Positions 6,282 through 14,459 of a DNA stretch of 19,011 bases are shown piece after piece. This DNA is from CAXGUU01 sp964012875 (GTDB taxonomy: Bacteria; Pseudomonadota; Gammaproteobacteria; Ga0077536). Position numbers and translations under genes: made by a program. Location of the stretch: contig CAXGUU010000027.1 in the NCBI GenBank assembly GCA_964012875.1, positions 1 to 19,011 on the forward strand, in the 5' to 3' direction. The notes under the pieces were generated by a model that ran no database searches, was not told the DNA's origin, and was given only the letters and a program-made list of their open reading frames with translations. Each line of letters opens with the position of its first letter. The first letter of the stretch is position 1.

Positions 6282-7169
6282 CTACTGCGGGATGCCCAGC
6301 AATGCGTGCGCCTCGGCGCGCGTTGCAACAGGTCTCCCGGCCTGCTTACAGAGGTCCACGGCTTCGCGGACGAGTTCTGCGTTGGTTGGTTGGGACGAGC
6401 CGGCATAGTCTTCGAGGCCCACGCGTAAGTGCCCGCCTGCTTCAAGCGCCATTTCTGCCATCCCCGATGCGATGACATCGCCGCCTAGAACTGCCACCGA
6501 CCAGGGCAGACCGGATCCCCGCATCAATTCCAGATAGGCATCCAGTGCCGTTTTCGTCGGCCGCAAGCCGAACGGCAGGCGCTCGCCGAAATAGAATTTG
6601 ATCAAGGCCCCCGGCGGCAGGCGGTCCGCATCCTCGTAGGCGCGAACGACGCGCAGGAAACCCGGTTCGAAGATTGCGATGCTCGGCGCTAGCCCCAGTT
6701 CCTCACTATGCGCCATCATCCAGGCAATGTCGGCATAGCTGTGCGCGTAAATTAGGCTACCCTCGACACGTGGTAAGCCATCGTCGCCGGTGACGCTGAT
6801 GTTGACCGAACCCGGATCAACATAAGCCATGCGAACTAGGCCATCTTCGCAAAGCTTGATTTGGTGGCTCCAGCGCGCCTTGATATCACCGGGCCAGTTG
6901 CTGGTCGGATAGAGCAGGGCATCGGGCACCTCGGCCAGAACGCGGCGGTAGAACGCTGCACTTTGCGCGGCCATTTGTTCACTGGAGGTGCCGCCGAGCA
7001 TCGATGTACCGCCGAGGTCGTCATGCTGATGGACGATGTGCGCACCGGCACTGAGACATTCAAGGGCGTCGGCCGTCAGCTCGTCGACTGATTTCGGAGT
7101 GTTCGGATTCTTCGATTTTTGGGTCGCGCCATTGAGCGCGACTTCGATAATGACGGGCGTCGGTTTCAC
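6282..7169 (-). CDS. Beta-keto acid cleavage enzyme (BKACE, DUF849)
   Basis: A 295-residue TIM-barrel protein of the BKACE family, founded by 3-keto-5-aminohexanoate cleavage enzyme (Kce). The family reaction is beta-keto acid plus acetyl-CoA giving acetoacetate plus the CoA ester of the shortened acid. The zinc ligands are visible as His47 and His49 in HIVHQHDD and Glu253 in VGLEDYAG. The N-terminal IIEVALNGAT and NPNTPKS segments and the C-terminal PTNAELVREAVDLC are also typical. The start is GTG at 7169: an in-frame TGA lies five codons upstream, so no longer start is possible, and there is no strong ribosome-binding site. The substrate-deciding residues cannot be read reliably by eye. 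Its position end-to-end with the P450/lyase operon suggests the same catabolic theme but no shared transcript. Confidence 0.9.
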   Translation of the reverse strand: MKPTPVIIEVALNGATQKSKNPNTPKSVDELTADALECLSAGAHIVHQHDDLGGTSMLGGTSSEQMAAQSAAFYRRVLAEVPDALLYPTSNWPGDIKARWSHQIKLCEDGLVRMAYVDPGSVNISVTGDDGLPRVEGSLIYAHSYADIAWMMAHSEELGLAPSIAIFEPGFLRVVRAYEDADRLPPGALIKFYFGERLPFGLRPTKTALDAYLELMRGSGLPWSVAVLGGDVIASGMAEMALEAGGHLRVGLEDYAGSSQPTNAELVREAVDLCKQAGRPVATRAEAHALLGIPQ

Positions 7170-7203
7170 GGGGCGATGGTCTCACTAAGCCAGTGTTGCA
7201 TGC

Positions 7204-7209
7204 AGTATA
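7204..7209 (-). promoter_or_regulatory. Possible -10 box for the BKACE gene
   Basis: On the minus strand this reads TATACT, within TGTAAATATACTGC, about 35 bases upstream of the GTG start of the BKACE gene. No convincing -35 hexamer is found at 16-18 bases, so this is a weak call. The 8-bp palindrome TGCATGCA (7197-7204) overlaps the expected transcription start and could be an operator. Confidence 0.28.
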
Positions 7210-7277
7210 TTTACAGTCGGGGCCGAGGTGTGACCATGCGTACCCACCCGGGGCTTGTATGACGAGGAGGGCAAACG

Positions 7278-7742
7278 ATGCCGCTTGCAAAACTGGAACG
7301 AACACTGAATGCACCACTCAGCTACTGTTGGCAATGGCTGGCCGATTTTGCAGCGCTGGAAGGACTGCATCCGCGGGGAAATCTGACCGAGTTCAGCTGC
7401 GAGGGGAGCTACCCCGGCGCGCGTCGCTTTGCCAGGTTCAAACCCGAACTGGGCGTGACCGAGCAAATTGTCGAACGGCTGGATGTGGTCAATGAACCGA
7501 ACGTCATCGCCTATTCAATCGTCGAAAATGATCCGCTGCCGATGTCGGACTACGTTGCCGTCGTGACGTTTATCGCGGCTGGCGCTGAGCGCACTACCAT
7601 CGTCTGGGAGGGCCACTACACCGAAGGCGAACTCCCTGCCGCCGAGATGGACCAGATGCTTTGTGACTTCTATGGCCTGTTTCTCGACGGGATCGAGAAG
7701 GCACATGCGATGGGCCGACAGCCCGGCGAGAGCCCCTACTAG
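7278..7742 (+). CDS. SRPBCC (START/polyketide-cyclase-like) family protein
   Basis: A 154-residue single-domain protein whose layout fits the SRPBCC helix-grip fold: an N-terminal LERTLNAPLSYCWQWLADFAALEGLHP (the usual 'W..l.d...l..w.p' signature), a central series of beta strands including ITFIAAGAER-like and TTIVWEGHY segments, and a long C-terminal amphipathic helix (about 124-148). Members bind hydrophobic ligands such as lipids, polyketides and aromatic compounds, or act as cyclases. No catalytic residue can be named. The start is well supported by GAGGAGGG six bases before the ATG. The gene is divergent from BKACE across 108 bases and convergent, with a five-base gap, onto the amidase remnant. 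A ligand-binding role for a hydrophobic pathway intermediate is only a guess. Confidence 0.82.
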   Translation: MPLAKLERTLNAPLSYCWQWLADFAALEGLHPRGNLTEFSCEGSYPGARRFARFKPELGVTEQIVERLDVVNEPNVIAYSIVENDPLPMSDYVAVVTFIAAGAERTTIVWEGHYTEGELPAAEMDQMLCDFYGLFLDGIEKAHAMGRQPGESPY

Positions 7743-7747
7743 ATCAG

Positions 7748-8086
7748 TCAGATCCCCGACGGCGCCCGGCGCTGGTGCGTGACGGCTTCCACCGCAGCGG
7801 CCAGCGCCAGCAGGTCGGCTTCCCTGTAGGGCAGACCGACCAGTTCCAGCCCGACGGGGAGACCGGCGCTGGTGAATCCCGCAGGCAGGCTTAAGGCCGG
7901 CATCCAGCTCTGGGCCGCGATTAAGGTGTTGGTCGGGAAGGTGAAAGTCGCCCAGTCGCCACGGTCGAGTGACTCGCGGCTGGGCGCCGGCAATTGCGTC
8001 GTGGGAAACGCGATCGCGTCGGCATCAACGTTGGCCATCGCGTTGATCAGTTTGCGCTGAAAGGCACGCGTCGCTCCTGTTGCTGT
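7748..8086 (-). pseudogene. Amidase (amidase-signature family) C-terminal remnant
   Basis: The 113 in-frame codons between the MOSC stop and the TGA at 7748 encode the C-terminal end of an amidase-signature enzyme (family length about 450-500 residues). Recognisable elements are AIAFPTTQLPAP, FTFPTNTLIAAQSWMPALSLPAGF and GLPVGLELVGLPYREADLLALA. The Ser-cisSer-Lys catalytic core and Gly/Ser-rich signature are absent, and no other part of the gene is in the window. An ATG at 8038 exists but has no ribosome-binding site, and homology continues upstream of it (codons for AFQRKLINA), so it is not a native start. The fragment shares the reading frame of the MOSC gene and begins directly after that gene's TAG. 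It is best read as a deletion relic without amidase activity. Confidence 0.8.
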
Positions 8087-8875
8087 CTAGTCGACCAGCG
8101 AGGCTGCGTCGCCGACAGCTATAACGCCTGGCTCAACGACTTCGGTATAGGTCGCAAATCCCGGCGTCGCGTAGTCGGGCATCATGCCGTCGGGCAGGTG
8201 CACCTTTTCGCGATACTTGATCAGCGCTTTCATAACCGCCTGGTCGGACTTACCGTTGACTGGGTTGTAGCCGGTGACCTGGCATCGCGGCACGGCGGTG
8301 CGAACCCGAAACAGCACTGAACCGACGCGTAAATGGCGGCCGTCCCAGCCGTCTTCTTCGTGCGCATTGTCGTTTTCGAGCACGAAACCGGCGCGGAAGC
8401 GCGTGGCGTCCACGCTCTCACCGACTTCCGAGGCCAGCCGGTCCAGTGAACCCGTGGTTAAAAAGGTCACGGGGAATACATCGATGGAACGCTGCGCGGT
8501 CAGGCATCGGACGAGGCGGATTTTTCGGCCGGCGTAATCGGACAGCGCTGCCTCCCAGGGCCCCTCGACTTCGGCGGCATTGATCGTGCGCAGTCCGAAA
8601 TGGTCAATGTCGAATTTGCGGCCACCGCCACCGGCCGGCCCTTCGACACGGGTGCCATCCGGCATCTCCAGCGTGAGGCAGTCGGTATTGTTATCAAGCG
8701 TAAACCTGAGCGGAATGAACTCGCTGTGTTCGGACGAACCAATGAACTTGTCGTCGGCCTCGACCAGAGCAAAAGCACGGTCATGGCGAATACCGTCGCT
8801 ATCCACCTCAACTTTTTCGGGTTGAAGGAACTGTGTGGCCTTGACGATGACTTTTCCAAGTTGAACGACTTTCAT
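8087..8875 (-). CDS. MOSC domain-containing protein
   Basis: A 262-residue protein with an N-terminal MOSC_N-like beta-barrel region (about 1-95, including KVEVDSDGIRHDRAFALVE) and a C-terminal MOSC domain (about 115-260). The conserved Cys198 in AVPRCQVTGYNP is the sulfur/cofactor-binding Cys of MOSC proteins such as the molybdenum-cofactor sulfurase C-terminus, YiiM and mARC. The family handles Moco or reduces N-hydroxylated compounds, but no molybdenum enzyme is nearby, so the role is open. The start ATG at 8875 has a strong GGAGAGGAAATC ribosome-binding site and lies 18 bases after the stop of the RND gene, so the two are almost certainly co-transcribed. The protein ends in a TAG after a natural-looking VIAVGDAASLVD; the amidase relic follows in the same frame. 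Confidence 0.9.
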   Translation of the reverse strand: MKVVQLGKVIVKATQFLQPEKVEVDSDGIRHDRAFALVEADDKFIGSSEHSEFIPLRFTLDNNTDCLTLEMPDGTRVEGPAGGGGRKFDIDHFGLRTINAAEVEGPWEAALSDYAGRKIRLVRCLTAQRSIDVFPVTFLTTGSLDRLASEVGESVDATRFRAGFVLENDNAHEEDGWDGRHLRVGSVLFRVRTAVPRCQVTGYNPVNGKSDQAVMKALIKYREKVHLPDGMMPDYATPGFATYTEVVEPGVIAVGDAASLVD

Positions 8876-8893
8876 GATTTCCTCTCCGTGGTG

Positions 8894-11236
8894 TCAGGCG
8901 CTAGCCGTTTCTCCGGCGCCGACATTCGACGATGGCGGGCTGTCACCCTCGATTCTAAGTAACAAAGGGGGTAGCAACAGAAATACTGCGATCAGCGCGA
9001 CGGCAATCACCACTGCCGTCAGCAGACCCATGTCTGCGTTCAAACTAAAGCTTGAGGTCGCCAGAGTTAAGAAGCCGATGACCAGGGTTGACGTTGTAAT
9101 GACCAGGGCATTGCCCACGGTATTAAAGGCATAACGCACAGCATCTTCAGCTGACATATGGTTTTCGCGGCGGGCTCGCAGGTATTTCGACAGGAAATGA
9201 ACCGTGTTGTCGACGACGATACCGAAAGACATACCGGTCACAACGGACAGCGTCATACCTACCTCGCCAAAAAAAATTCCCCACAGTCCAAAGCCAACTG
9301 CCGCCGGCACAAGGTTTGGAATGAGGCTGATCGAGCCAATCCTGAATGAGCGCAGGGCCAAGATCAGAATAATGGAAATGGCGGCCAGGGCGACCGAAGT
9401 GCCTAGCAGCATGGCCTTGCTGTTGCGCTGACCGATATTAGAGAACATCAGGGTGGGGCTGCCACTGCGTACCGACTCGATCGAGGGCGCATTTTCGGCG
9501 ACCCAGTCACGGATGCGTCGATCCAGCGCCAGTGTGTCTTTGCTCGAAATCATGCCGATGGTGTGCGCGAGTTTTGTCGCCGACTTGTCAACATCAATCT
9601 GGTTGTTAATGTCGAGCCCGTAGGGCAGTGACATTTCGTACAGCAGCAGGTACTGCGCTGCGAGTTCGCGATCGTTGGGCAGGCGGTAGTAGCCGTCATC
9701 CTCACCGTGCATGTTCTTGTTCAGGCGTTTCATGATAGTGGTGAACCGGTCCACATGAACAGTCCCGGGCTGCGTTTCCAGCCACTCAGACAATCTCTCA
9801 ACATCACGTAGAAACTGCGGATTGCTGATCCCGCCGGTCTCGCCGGAATAAAGCGAGTAGTCGTTGACGTAAACACCCGTGAGGTTGTCGATCATGAAAT
9901 CGGTATCGGCACGAAACGGGATTGAGTCGCCGAAGTAATGGACGAATACGTCGTTGATTTCATTACGCGGGATGTTGGCAATGATGAGTCCGAAGATAAG
10001 CACCATCGCCCACAGGAGGCCGCGCTGTTTCCCAATAACGAAGTCGGCCAGACGCGACATAATCAATGAGCCCTGGCCGTTGGCAGCAGCGAACTTGCGG
10101 CGATTGGGCAGGAGCGTCATTACCGCGGGCAGGAAGGTGACGGTGAGGACGAACGAAAATAAGACGCCGAAGCAAACGATGTTTCCAAGGTGTGCGAAGG
10201 GCGGGACCTCGCTGAAGTTCATGCTGGTGAACCCAATTGCCGTTGTTGCGCTGGCAAGGAAAACCGGCTGCAGGTTGATGCGAAGGCTTTCTTCCATGGC
10301 CTCGCGCCGATTCTCGCCTTTGCGCAGACCGTGGACGTAACTGACCAGGACATGGACACAGTTGGCGATGGCGACGGTCAGAATGATGATCGGGCCGGAC
10401 GTCGACATCGCGGTCAGTGGGAAGCCGATGTAGCCTGTCGTTCCCATCGCGGCAATCACTGAAGTGATGATGATTATCATGGTGACAAAGGTGCCGGCGA
10501 TACCGCCGACCAGAATTGCAATCAGCGCCATCATGAGTACGAAACTGACGGGCACCAGAAATGAAAAGTCCCGAAGCGCGCTCTCGGAAAACGAGTGATC
10601 GAGCATGACAACGCCCGAAATATAGGTTTTAAGGTGCGGGTAGTCGGCTTCCAGCTTTGCTGCGGCTGCGCGGGCGTGATTGGCGACCGTCGGCGTTGCC
10701 GTGGTCAGTTCTTCCTCGGGCATGGACAGGGTGATGTTGACGCCGGTGACATTGCCGCCGCTGGAAATAAGTCGGTTGATCAGCGCGGGCTCTGCCAGCA
10801 CTGCCCGTTTGACTTCAAGCAGTTCGTCGTCGGACAAGCCGGAGGCACCCTTCACCATGTCGCGTACGATGACGTCATCTTCAGTCGCGGTGGTGTACTG
10901 AAAGTTGGTAATTGAATCGACCCGGCGGGCGTAGGGCACCTGCCAGGCAGCATCGGTCAGTTCTTCAATTGCCTGCAGGGTCTTTGCCGTGAAGACCTCG
11001 TTGTCCTCGGGCGCGACGACGATGATCACGTTGTGATTCTCGGTGTAAGTCGCCTCGATGGCTTCGAGATCTGCGAGCTGCGGGTTGTCTTCACCGAAAT
11101 AAATGCGGTAGCTCGAATCGAAATAAAGATTCGAAAGTCCGGTTGCGGGAATCGCGATGAGCGCGCAGCTGAGCGCAATCACGACCCACGGGTGGGTGAC
11201 TATCCAAGTGGCGAAGGCCGCCTCAAAACGTTTCAT
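8894..11236 (-). CDS. RND superfamily (MMPL/HAE3-type) exporter
   Basis: A 780-residue inner-membrane exporter with the duplicated RND plan: TM1 (about 11-33), a periplasmic loop (35-220), TM2-6 (225-378), TM7 (about 402-420), a second loop (422-605), and TM8-12 (608-762). It belongs to the short 'predicted exporters of the RND superfamily' related to MMPL and hopanoid transporters, which move lipids and other hydrophobic molecules and need no outer-membrane partner in the operon. The second half keeps the TM acidic residue thought to relay protons (Asp676 in GIVVDNTVHFLSKY). The equivalent place in the first half reads AIANCVHVLVSY, with Asn292. The start ATG at 11236 has a weak GGAAAA ribosome-binding site. 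The MOSC gene follows at 18 bases. The substrate is unknown; export of a hydrophobic substrate or toxic intermediate would fit the neighbourhood. Confidence 0.93.
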   Translation of the reverse strand: MKRFEAAFATWIVTHPWVVIALSCALIAIPATGLSNLYFDSSYRIYFGEDNPQLADLEAIEATYTENHNVIIVVAPEDNEVFTAKTLQAIEELTDAAWQVPYARRVDSITNFQYTTATEDDVIVRDMVKGASGLSDDELLEVKRAVLAEPALINRLISSGGNVTGVNITLSMPEEELTTATPTVANHARAAAAKLEADYPHLKTYISGVVMLDHSFSESALRDFSFLVPVSFVLMMALIAILVGGIAGTFVTMIIIITSVIAAMGTTGYIGFPLTAMSTSGPIIILTVAIANCVHVLVSYVHGLRKGENRREAMEESLRINLQPVFLASATTAIGFTSMNFSEVPPFAHLGNIVCFGVLFSFVLTVTFLPAVMTLLPNRRKFAAANGQGSLIMSRLADFVIGKQRGLLWAMVLIFGLIIANIPRNEINDVFVHYFGDSIPFRADTDFMIDNLTGVYVNDYSLYSGETGGISNPQFLRDVERLSEWLETQPGTVHVDRFTTIMKRLNKNMHGEDDGYYRLPNDRELAAQYLLLYEMSLPYGLDINNQIDVDKSATKLAHTIGMISSKDTLALDRRIRDWVAENAPSIESVRSGSPTLMFSNIGQRNSKAMLLGTSVALAAISIILILALRSFRIGSISLIPNLVPAAVGFGLWGIFFGEVGMTLSVVTGMSFGIVVDNTVHFLSKYLRARRENHMSAEDAVRYAFNTVGNALVITTSTLVIGFLTLATSSFSLNADMGLLTAVVIAVALIAVFLLLPPLLLRIEGDSPPSSNVGAGETASA

Positions 11237-11320
11237 TGATATTTTCCGCGATGATGGCGACAGGCGCGGAATTCTATCCGCTCTTGGGGGGGCAGGCGAT
11301 GCCGGCGGGCACCGTGTGGC

Positions 11321-11326
11321 TATAAT
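11321..11326 (+). promoter_or_regulatory. Promoter -10 box for the aldehyde dehydrogenase gene
   Basis: A perfect TATAAT in GTGTGGCTATAATCCGCC, 32 bases ahead of the chosen ATG at 11359. No good -35 hexamer lies 16-18 bases upstream, so the promoter may be weak or activator-dependent. It sits in the 122-base divergent region shared with the RND gene. Confidence 0.5.
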
Positions 11327-11347
11327 CCGCCCGGGTTCCAGCCATCC

Positions 11348-11353
11348 AGGTGA
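11348..11353 (+). promoter_or_regulatory. Ribosome-binding site fixing the aldehyde dehydrogenase start
   Basis: AGGTGA lies five bases before the ATG at 11359. It overlaps the alternative upstream GTG at 11350, which has no ribosome-binding site of its own. This favours the ATG, giving an N-terminus MLLNGQW typical of the family. Confidence 0.6.
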
Positions 11354-11358
11354 TCGAC

Positions 11359-12786
11359 ATGCTACTCAACGGACAATGGGTGTCTCCGCAGCCGGGGAAA
11401 TCATTTGAGGTAACCAATCCAGCAACTGGAGATGTTATCGCTGATGTTGCTGATGGTGGTCGCGCAGAGGCGATTGCGGCTGTCGATGCCGCGGAGGCCG
11501 CATTTCCGGCCTGGTCCGGAATGACCGCGTTTGAACGTGCCAATATCCTCAGAAAGGCCTACGACCTCATGGTCGCGGCCAAGGAAGACCTCGCGCGCAC
11601 CATGACCACTGAGCAGGGCAAACCGTTGCGGGCGGCCAGGATCGAGTGCCAGTACGCAGCGGATTTCCTGCTGTGGTTTTCCGAGGAGGCCAAGCGCGTC
11701 TATGGCGACATTCTCCCTTCGCCGCGAAAAGATCAGCGCTTCATGGTCCTGCGTCAGCCGATCGGCGTGGTTGGCGCGATTACGCCATGGAATTACCCGG
11801 TTTCAATGTTGACGCGCAAGCTCGGGCCCGCGCTCGCGGCCGGTTGCACCATGGTGCTGAAGCCTGCCGAAGCGACACCCCTGTGCGCCATCGAAACCTT
11901 TCGTATTCTGCAGGAGGCCGGCGTGCCCGACGGCGTTCTGAATCTGGTCACGGCTGCCGACCCGAAACCGATTGGTGAGGTGTTCGTCGAAGATCCACGC
12001 GTACGCAAGATCACCTTCACCGGTTCGACCGCGGTCGGCAAGCAACTCGCGGCCGGCGCCGGTGCGCATATGAAACGGATTTCCCTGGAGCTTGGCGGAC
12101 ACGCGCCGTTTATCGTCTGCGAGGATGCCGATCCTATCCATGCGGCCAAGGGCGCTGCGGCCGTTAAGTTTTTGAATACCGGGCAGGCCTGCATCAGCCC
12201 AAATCGAATCTTCGTGCACCGTAGCGCGCTCGAACCCTTCCTCAGTGAGTTGACCGCGCGGGTCGGTCGCATGAAAGCCGGCAATGGGCTTGAGGAAGGC
12301 ATTGCAATCGGGCCGCTGGTCAATCGGAAGGCTGTCGATAAAGTTGCAAACCAGGTTGACGACGCCATCTCTGCCGGTGCGTCGCTGTTGGCCGGTGGCA
12401 AGCGCCTGAAAGACGAAGGTCTTGCCGCCGGCACGTTCTTCGCGCCAACCGTGTTAAGCGAGGTAACGGACCAAATGCTCATCTATCGTGAGGAAACTTT
12501 CGGTCCGGTCGCGGCAGTCGTCCCCTATGAAAACAGCGACGAATTGCTCGCCATGGCCAACGATACCAACTACGGTCTTGCGGCTTACGTCTACACCAGA
12601 GATCTGTCCCGTGCGATGCGCATGTTCGAGGCGCTCAAATTCGGTATCGTCGGCATCAACGACATCAATCCGACAGCGGCGGCCGCACCATTCGGCGGCG
12701 TCAAAGACAGTGGTCTGGGGCGCGAAGGCGGGCGTGAAGGCATCGATGAATATCTCGATGTAAAGCTGGGCGGCTTTGCCATCTGA
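11359..12786 (+). CDS. NAD(P)-dependent aldehyde dehydrogenase, succinate-semialdehyde dehydrogenase type
   Basis: A 475-residue aldehyde dehydrogenase of full length. Numbered from the ATG at 11359, Asn145 lies in TPWNYP, Lys168 in LKPA (cofactor binding), FTGST near 220-224, the general base Glu244 in LELGG, and the catalytic Cys278 in NTGQAC. The C-terminal EETFGPVAAV and GVKDSGLGREGGREGIDEYLD complete the fold and match the GabD/succinate-semialdehyde dehydrogenase subgroup. The enzyme oxidises an aldehyde to the acid. By subgroup, short semialdehydes are likely, but P450- or monooxygenase-derived aldehydes are possible here. A GTG at 11350 would add three residues; the AGGTGA ribosome-binding site favours 11359. 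The gene is alone on its strand, with its own -10 box, and converges on the acyl-CoA synthetase gene. Confidence 0.94.
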   Translation: MLLNGQWVSPQPGKSFEVTNPATGDVIADVADGGRAEAIAAVDAAEAAFPAWSGMTAFERANILRKAYDLMVAAKEDLARTMTTEQGKPLRAARIECQYAADFLLWFSEEAKRVYGDILPSPRKDQRFMVLRQPIGVVGAITPWNYPVSMLTRKLGPALAAGCTMVLKPAEATPLCAIETFRILQEAGVPDGVLNLVTAADPKPIGEVFVEDPRVRKITFTGSTAVGKQLAAGAGAHMKRISLELGGHAPFIVCEDADPIHAAKGAAAVKFLNTGQACISPNRIFVHRSALEPFLSELTARVGRMKAGNGLEEGIAIGPLVNRKAVDKVANQVDDAISAGASLLAGGKRLKDEGLAAGTFFAPTVLSEVTDQMLIYREETFGPVAAVVPYENSDELLAMANDTNYGLAAYVYTRDLSRAMRMFEALKFGIVGINDINPTAAAAPFGGVKDSGLGREGGREGIDEYLDVKLGGFAI

Positions 12787-12813
12787 TCGATCGACGCTGG
12801 CGGTGCGGGATGT

Positions 12814-14352
12814 TCAGCGCTTTGCCTGGTAGCGCGCCTTCAATTCCCGCTTGTAGAGCTTTCCGTTCGGCAGACGCGGCAACTCGCGTTCGAAATCAAT
12901 CGAGCGCGGGCACTTGATCGAGGACATGCGTTCCCGGCAATAGGCAATCAAGGCCTGTTCGAGCACCGGACTGGCCTGCTGACCGGCCGCCAACTGCACC
13001 ACGGCTTTGACTTCCTCGCCGTAATCTTCGTTCGGAACGCCGAAGACCGCGGCGTCGAGGACCGCGTCGTGCCCCAGCAGTATGTTCTCTGTTTCCTGCG
13101 GGTAGATATTGACGCCGCCCGAAATGATCATGTTCGCCTTGCGATCAGTCAGAAACAGGTAGCCGTCCTCGTCAACATAACCAACATCGCCGAGCGTCCC
13201 CCAGCCATCGGCCGTGAACGCATTTGACGTTTTCTCAGGTGCGTTGTGGTAGTGGAATGGCGGCGCGTCGCCGAAATACACAGCACCAACTTCGCCTGCC
13301 GCGAGTTCAGCGCCGTCCTCATCGAGGATATGCAGTTCGCCGGCAACGGTTCGCCCTACCGAGCCCGGTTTCTTCAGCCATTCTTCGGCGTTGATATAGG
13401 TCGTACCAACGCCCTCTGATCCCGAGTAATACTCCACCACGATGAGCCCCCACCAATCGATCATTTGCCGCTTGGTTTCGATGGGGCAGGGCGCGGCGGC
13501 ATGAATCGCGACCCGGTGGCTGGACAGGTCGTAACCATGTCTCGTTTCTTCCGGCAGCCTCAGCATGCGGATGAACATCGTTGGCACCCATTGGCTGTGC
13601 GAGACGCGGTATTGCTCGATGAACGCAAGCGCACGTTCGGCATCAAAGCGTTGCATCACGATGACCGTACCACCCCAGGCCAGGGTTGCCATGGTGAAAC
13701 CCAGCGGCGCCGCGTGATAAAGCGGTGCCGGCGAAAGGTAGATGGTCTCCGACGATAACCGGTAGCGATCGCGAAAGGCCTCCGCTCGCGGCGTGATGTG
13801 GTCAATGGGGTCCCCATTCAAGGCATGGCGTACGCCCTTGGGGTGTCCGGTGGTGCCGGATGAGTAGAGCATTGAACTACCGGTCGTTTCATTGTCCGGC
13901 GCGAATGCCTCGGCCGACGCAAGCAATGGTTCCAGTGCCCGGTAGCCATCAATGTGGCCGCCGAGAGAGAGCAGCACGGTATCGCGTGGCAGCACCCGGG
14001 CCAGCCGCGTCGCCAGCTCGCTGAACCGGGCCGATATGATGAATACGCTGGCACCACAGTCACCAACGATATAGGCGACCTCGTCGACTTTGAGATGGGT
14101 GCTCACGGGCGTGTAGTGCAGGCCCGCCCGTTGGGCTGCCCAACAGATTTCGAAAAAGCCTGCCCGGTTTTCGAGCAGGAAGGCGACCCCACTGCCGACC
14201 CCGCATCCGAGATCGCGCAGTACGCGGGCGATTCTTGCGCTGTCGTCGTTGAGTTCCGCGTAGGTTTTGCGCTCGCCGGTTTCGGCGATGACGTAAGCAG
14301 TTTTGTGTGGCGCTGATGCGGCGTGGTTTCTGGGGTGATAGTTGGTGGGCAT
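12814..14352 (-). CDS. Acyl-CoA synthetase (AMP-forming, ANL superfamily)
   Basis: A 512-residue AMP-forming ligase that would activate a carboxylic acid to its CoA thioester with ATP. The motifs are the P-loop-like MLYSSGTTGHPKG (161-173), YYSGSEG in the adenylate-binding A5 region, GTLGDVGYVDEDGYLFLTDRK (A7/A8 hinge) and LPNGKLYKREL with the catalytic Lys498. The N-terminal YHPRNHAASAPHKTAYV is that of FadD-like enzymes that begin near this point, so I chose the ATG at 14352. An upstream in-frame ATG at 14397 would add 15 non-conserved residues (to 527), and neither start has a strong ribosome-binding site. The gene is divergent from the flavin monooxygenase across about 107 bases and could share its control region. 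Acid chain length or ring type cannot be told. Confidence 0.93.
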   Translation of the reverse strand: MPTNYHPRNHAASAPHKTAYVIAETGERKTYAELNDDSARIARVLRDLGCGVGSGVAFLLENRAGFFEICWAAQRAGLHYTPVSTHLKVDEVAYIVGDCGASVFIISARFSELATRLARVLPRDTVLLSLGGHIDGYRALEPLLASAEAFAPDNETTGSSMLYSSGTTGHPKGVRHALNGDPIDHITPRAEAFRDRYRLSSETIYLSPAPLYHAAPLGFTMATLAWGGTVIVMQRFDAERALAFIEQYRVSHSQWVPTMFIRMLRLPEETRHGYDLSSHRVAIHAAAPCPIETKRQMIDWWGLIVVEYYSGSEGVGTTYINAEEWLKKPGSVGRTVAGELHILDEDGAELAAGEVGAVYFGDAPPFHYHNAPEKTSNAFTADGWGTLGDVGYVDEDGYLFLTDRKANMIISGGVNIYPQETENILLGHDAVLDAAVFGVPNEDYGEEVKAVVQLAAGQQASPVLEQALIAYCRERMSSIKCPRSIDFERELPRLPNGKLYKRELKARYQAKR

Positions 14353-14450
14353 CGTGATCACTGGTAATACGGCCGGGGAGGCGTGCCGCCGGAGCATGTG
14401 ACATCATCGTACTTGAAATTGCTGTGGAATCGCGCCCTTCTGGGCGACTT

Positions 14451-14454
14451 GAGG
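14451..14454 (+). promoter_or_regulatory. Ribosome-binding site fixing the monooxygenase start
   Basis: GAGG lies five bases before the ATG at 14460 and selects it over an in-frame GTG at 14424. A small hairpin (CGCCC at 14433-14437, loop TTCT, GGGCG at 14442-14446) stands just upstream and would lie in the leader RNA. Confidence 0.55.
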
Positions 14455-14459
14455 TCTGC

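Noticed and set aside
8036..8038. ATG as the start of a stand-alone 96-residue amidase-like gene
   Set aside because: There is no ribosome-binding site, and amidase-like sequence continues upstream of the ATG in frame, so this is a relic rather than a small gene.
11793..12482. Minus-strand open frame (229 codons) opposite the aldehyde dehydrogenase
   Set aside because: It is a shadow of the catalytic region of the dehydrogenase, with no family resemblance and no ribosome-binding site.
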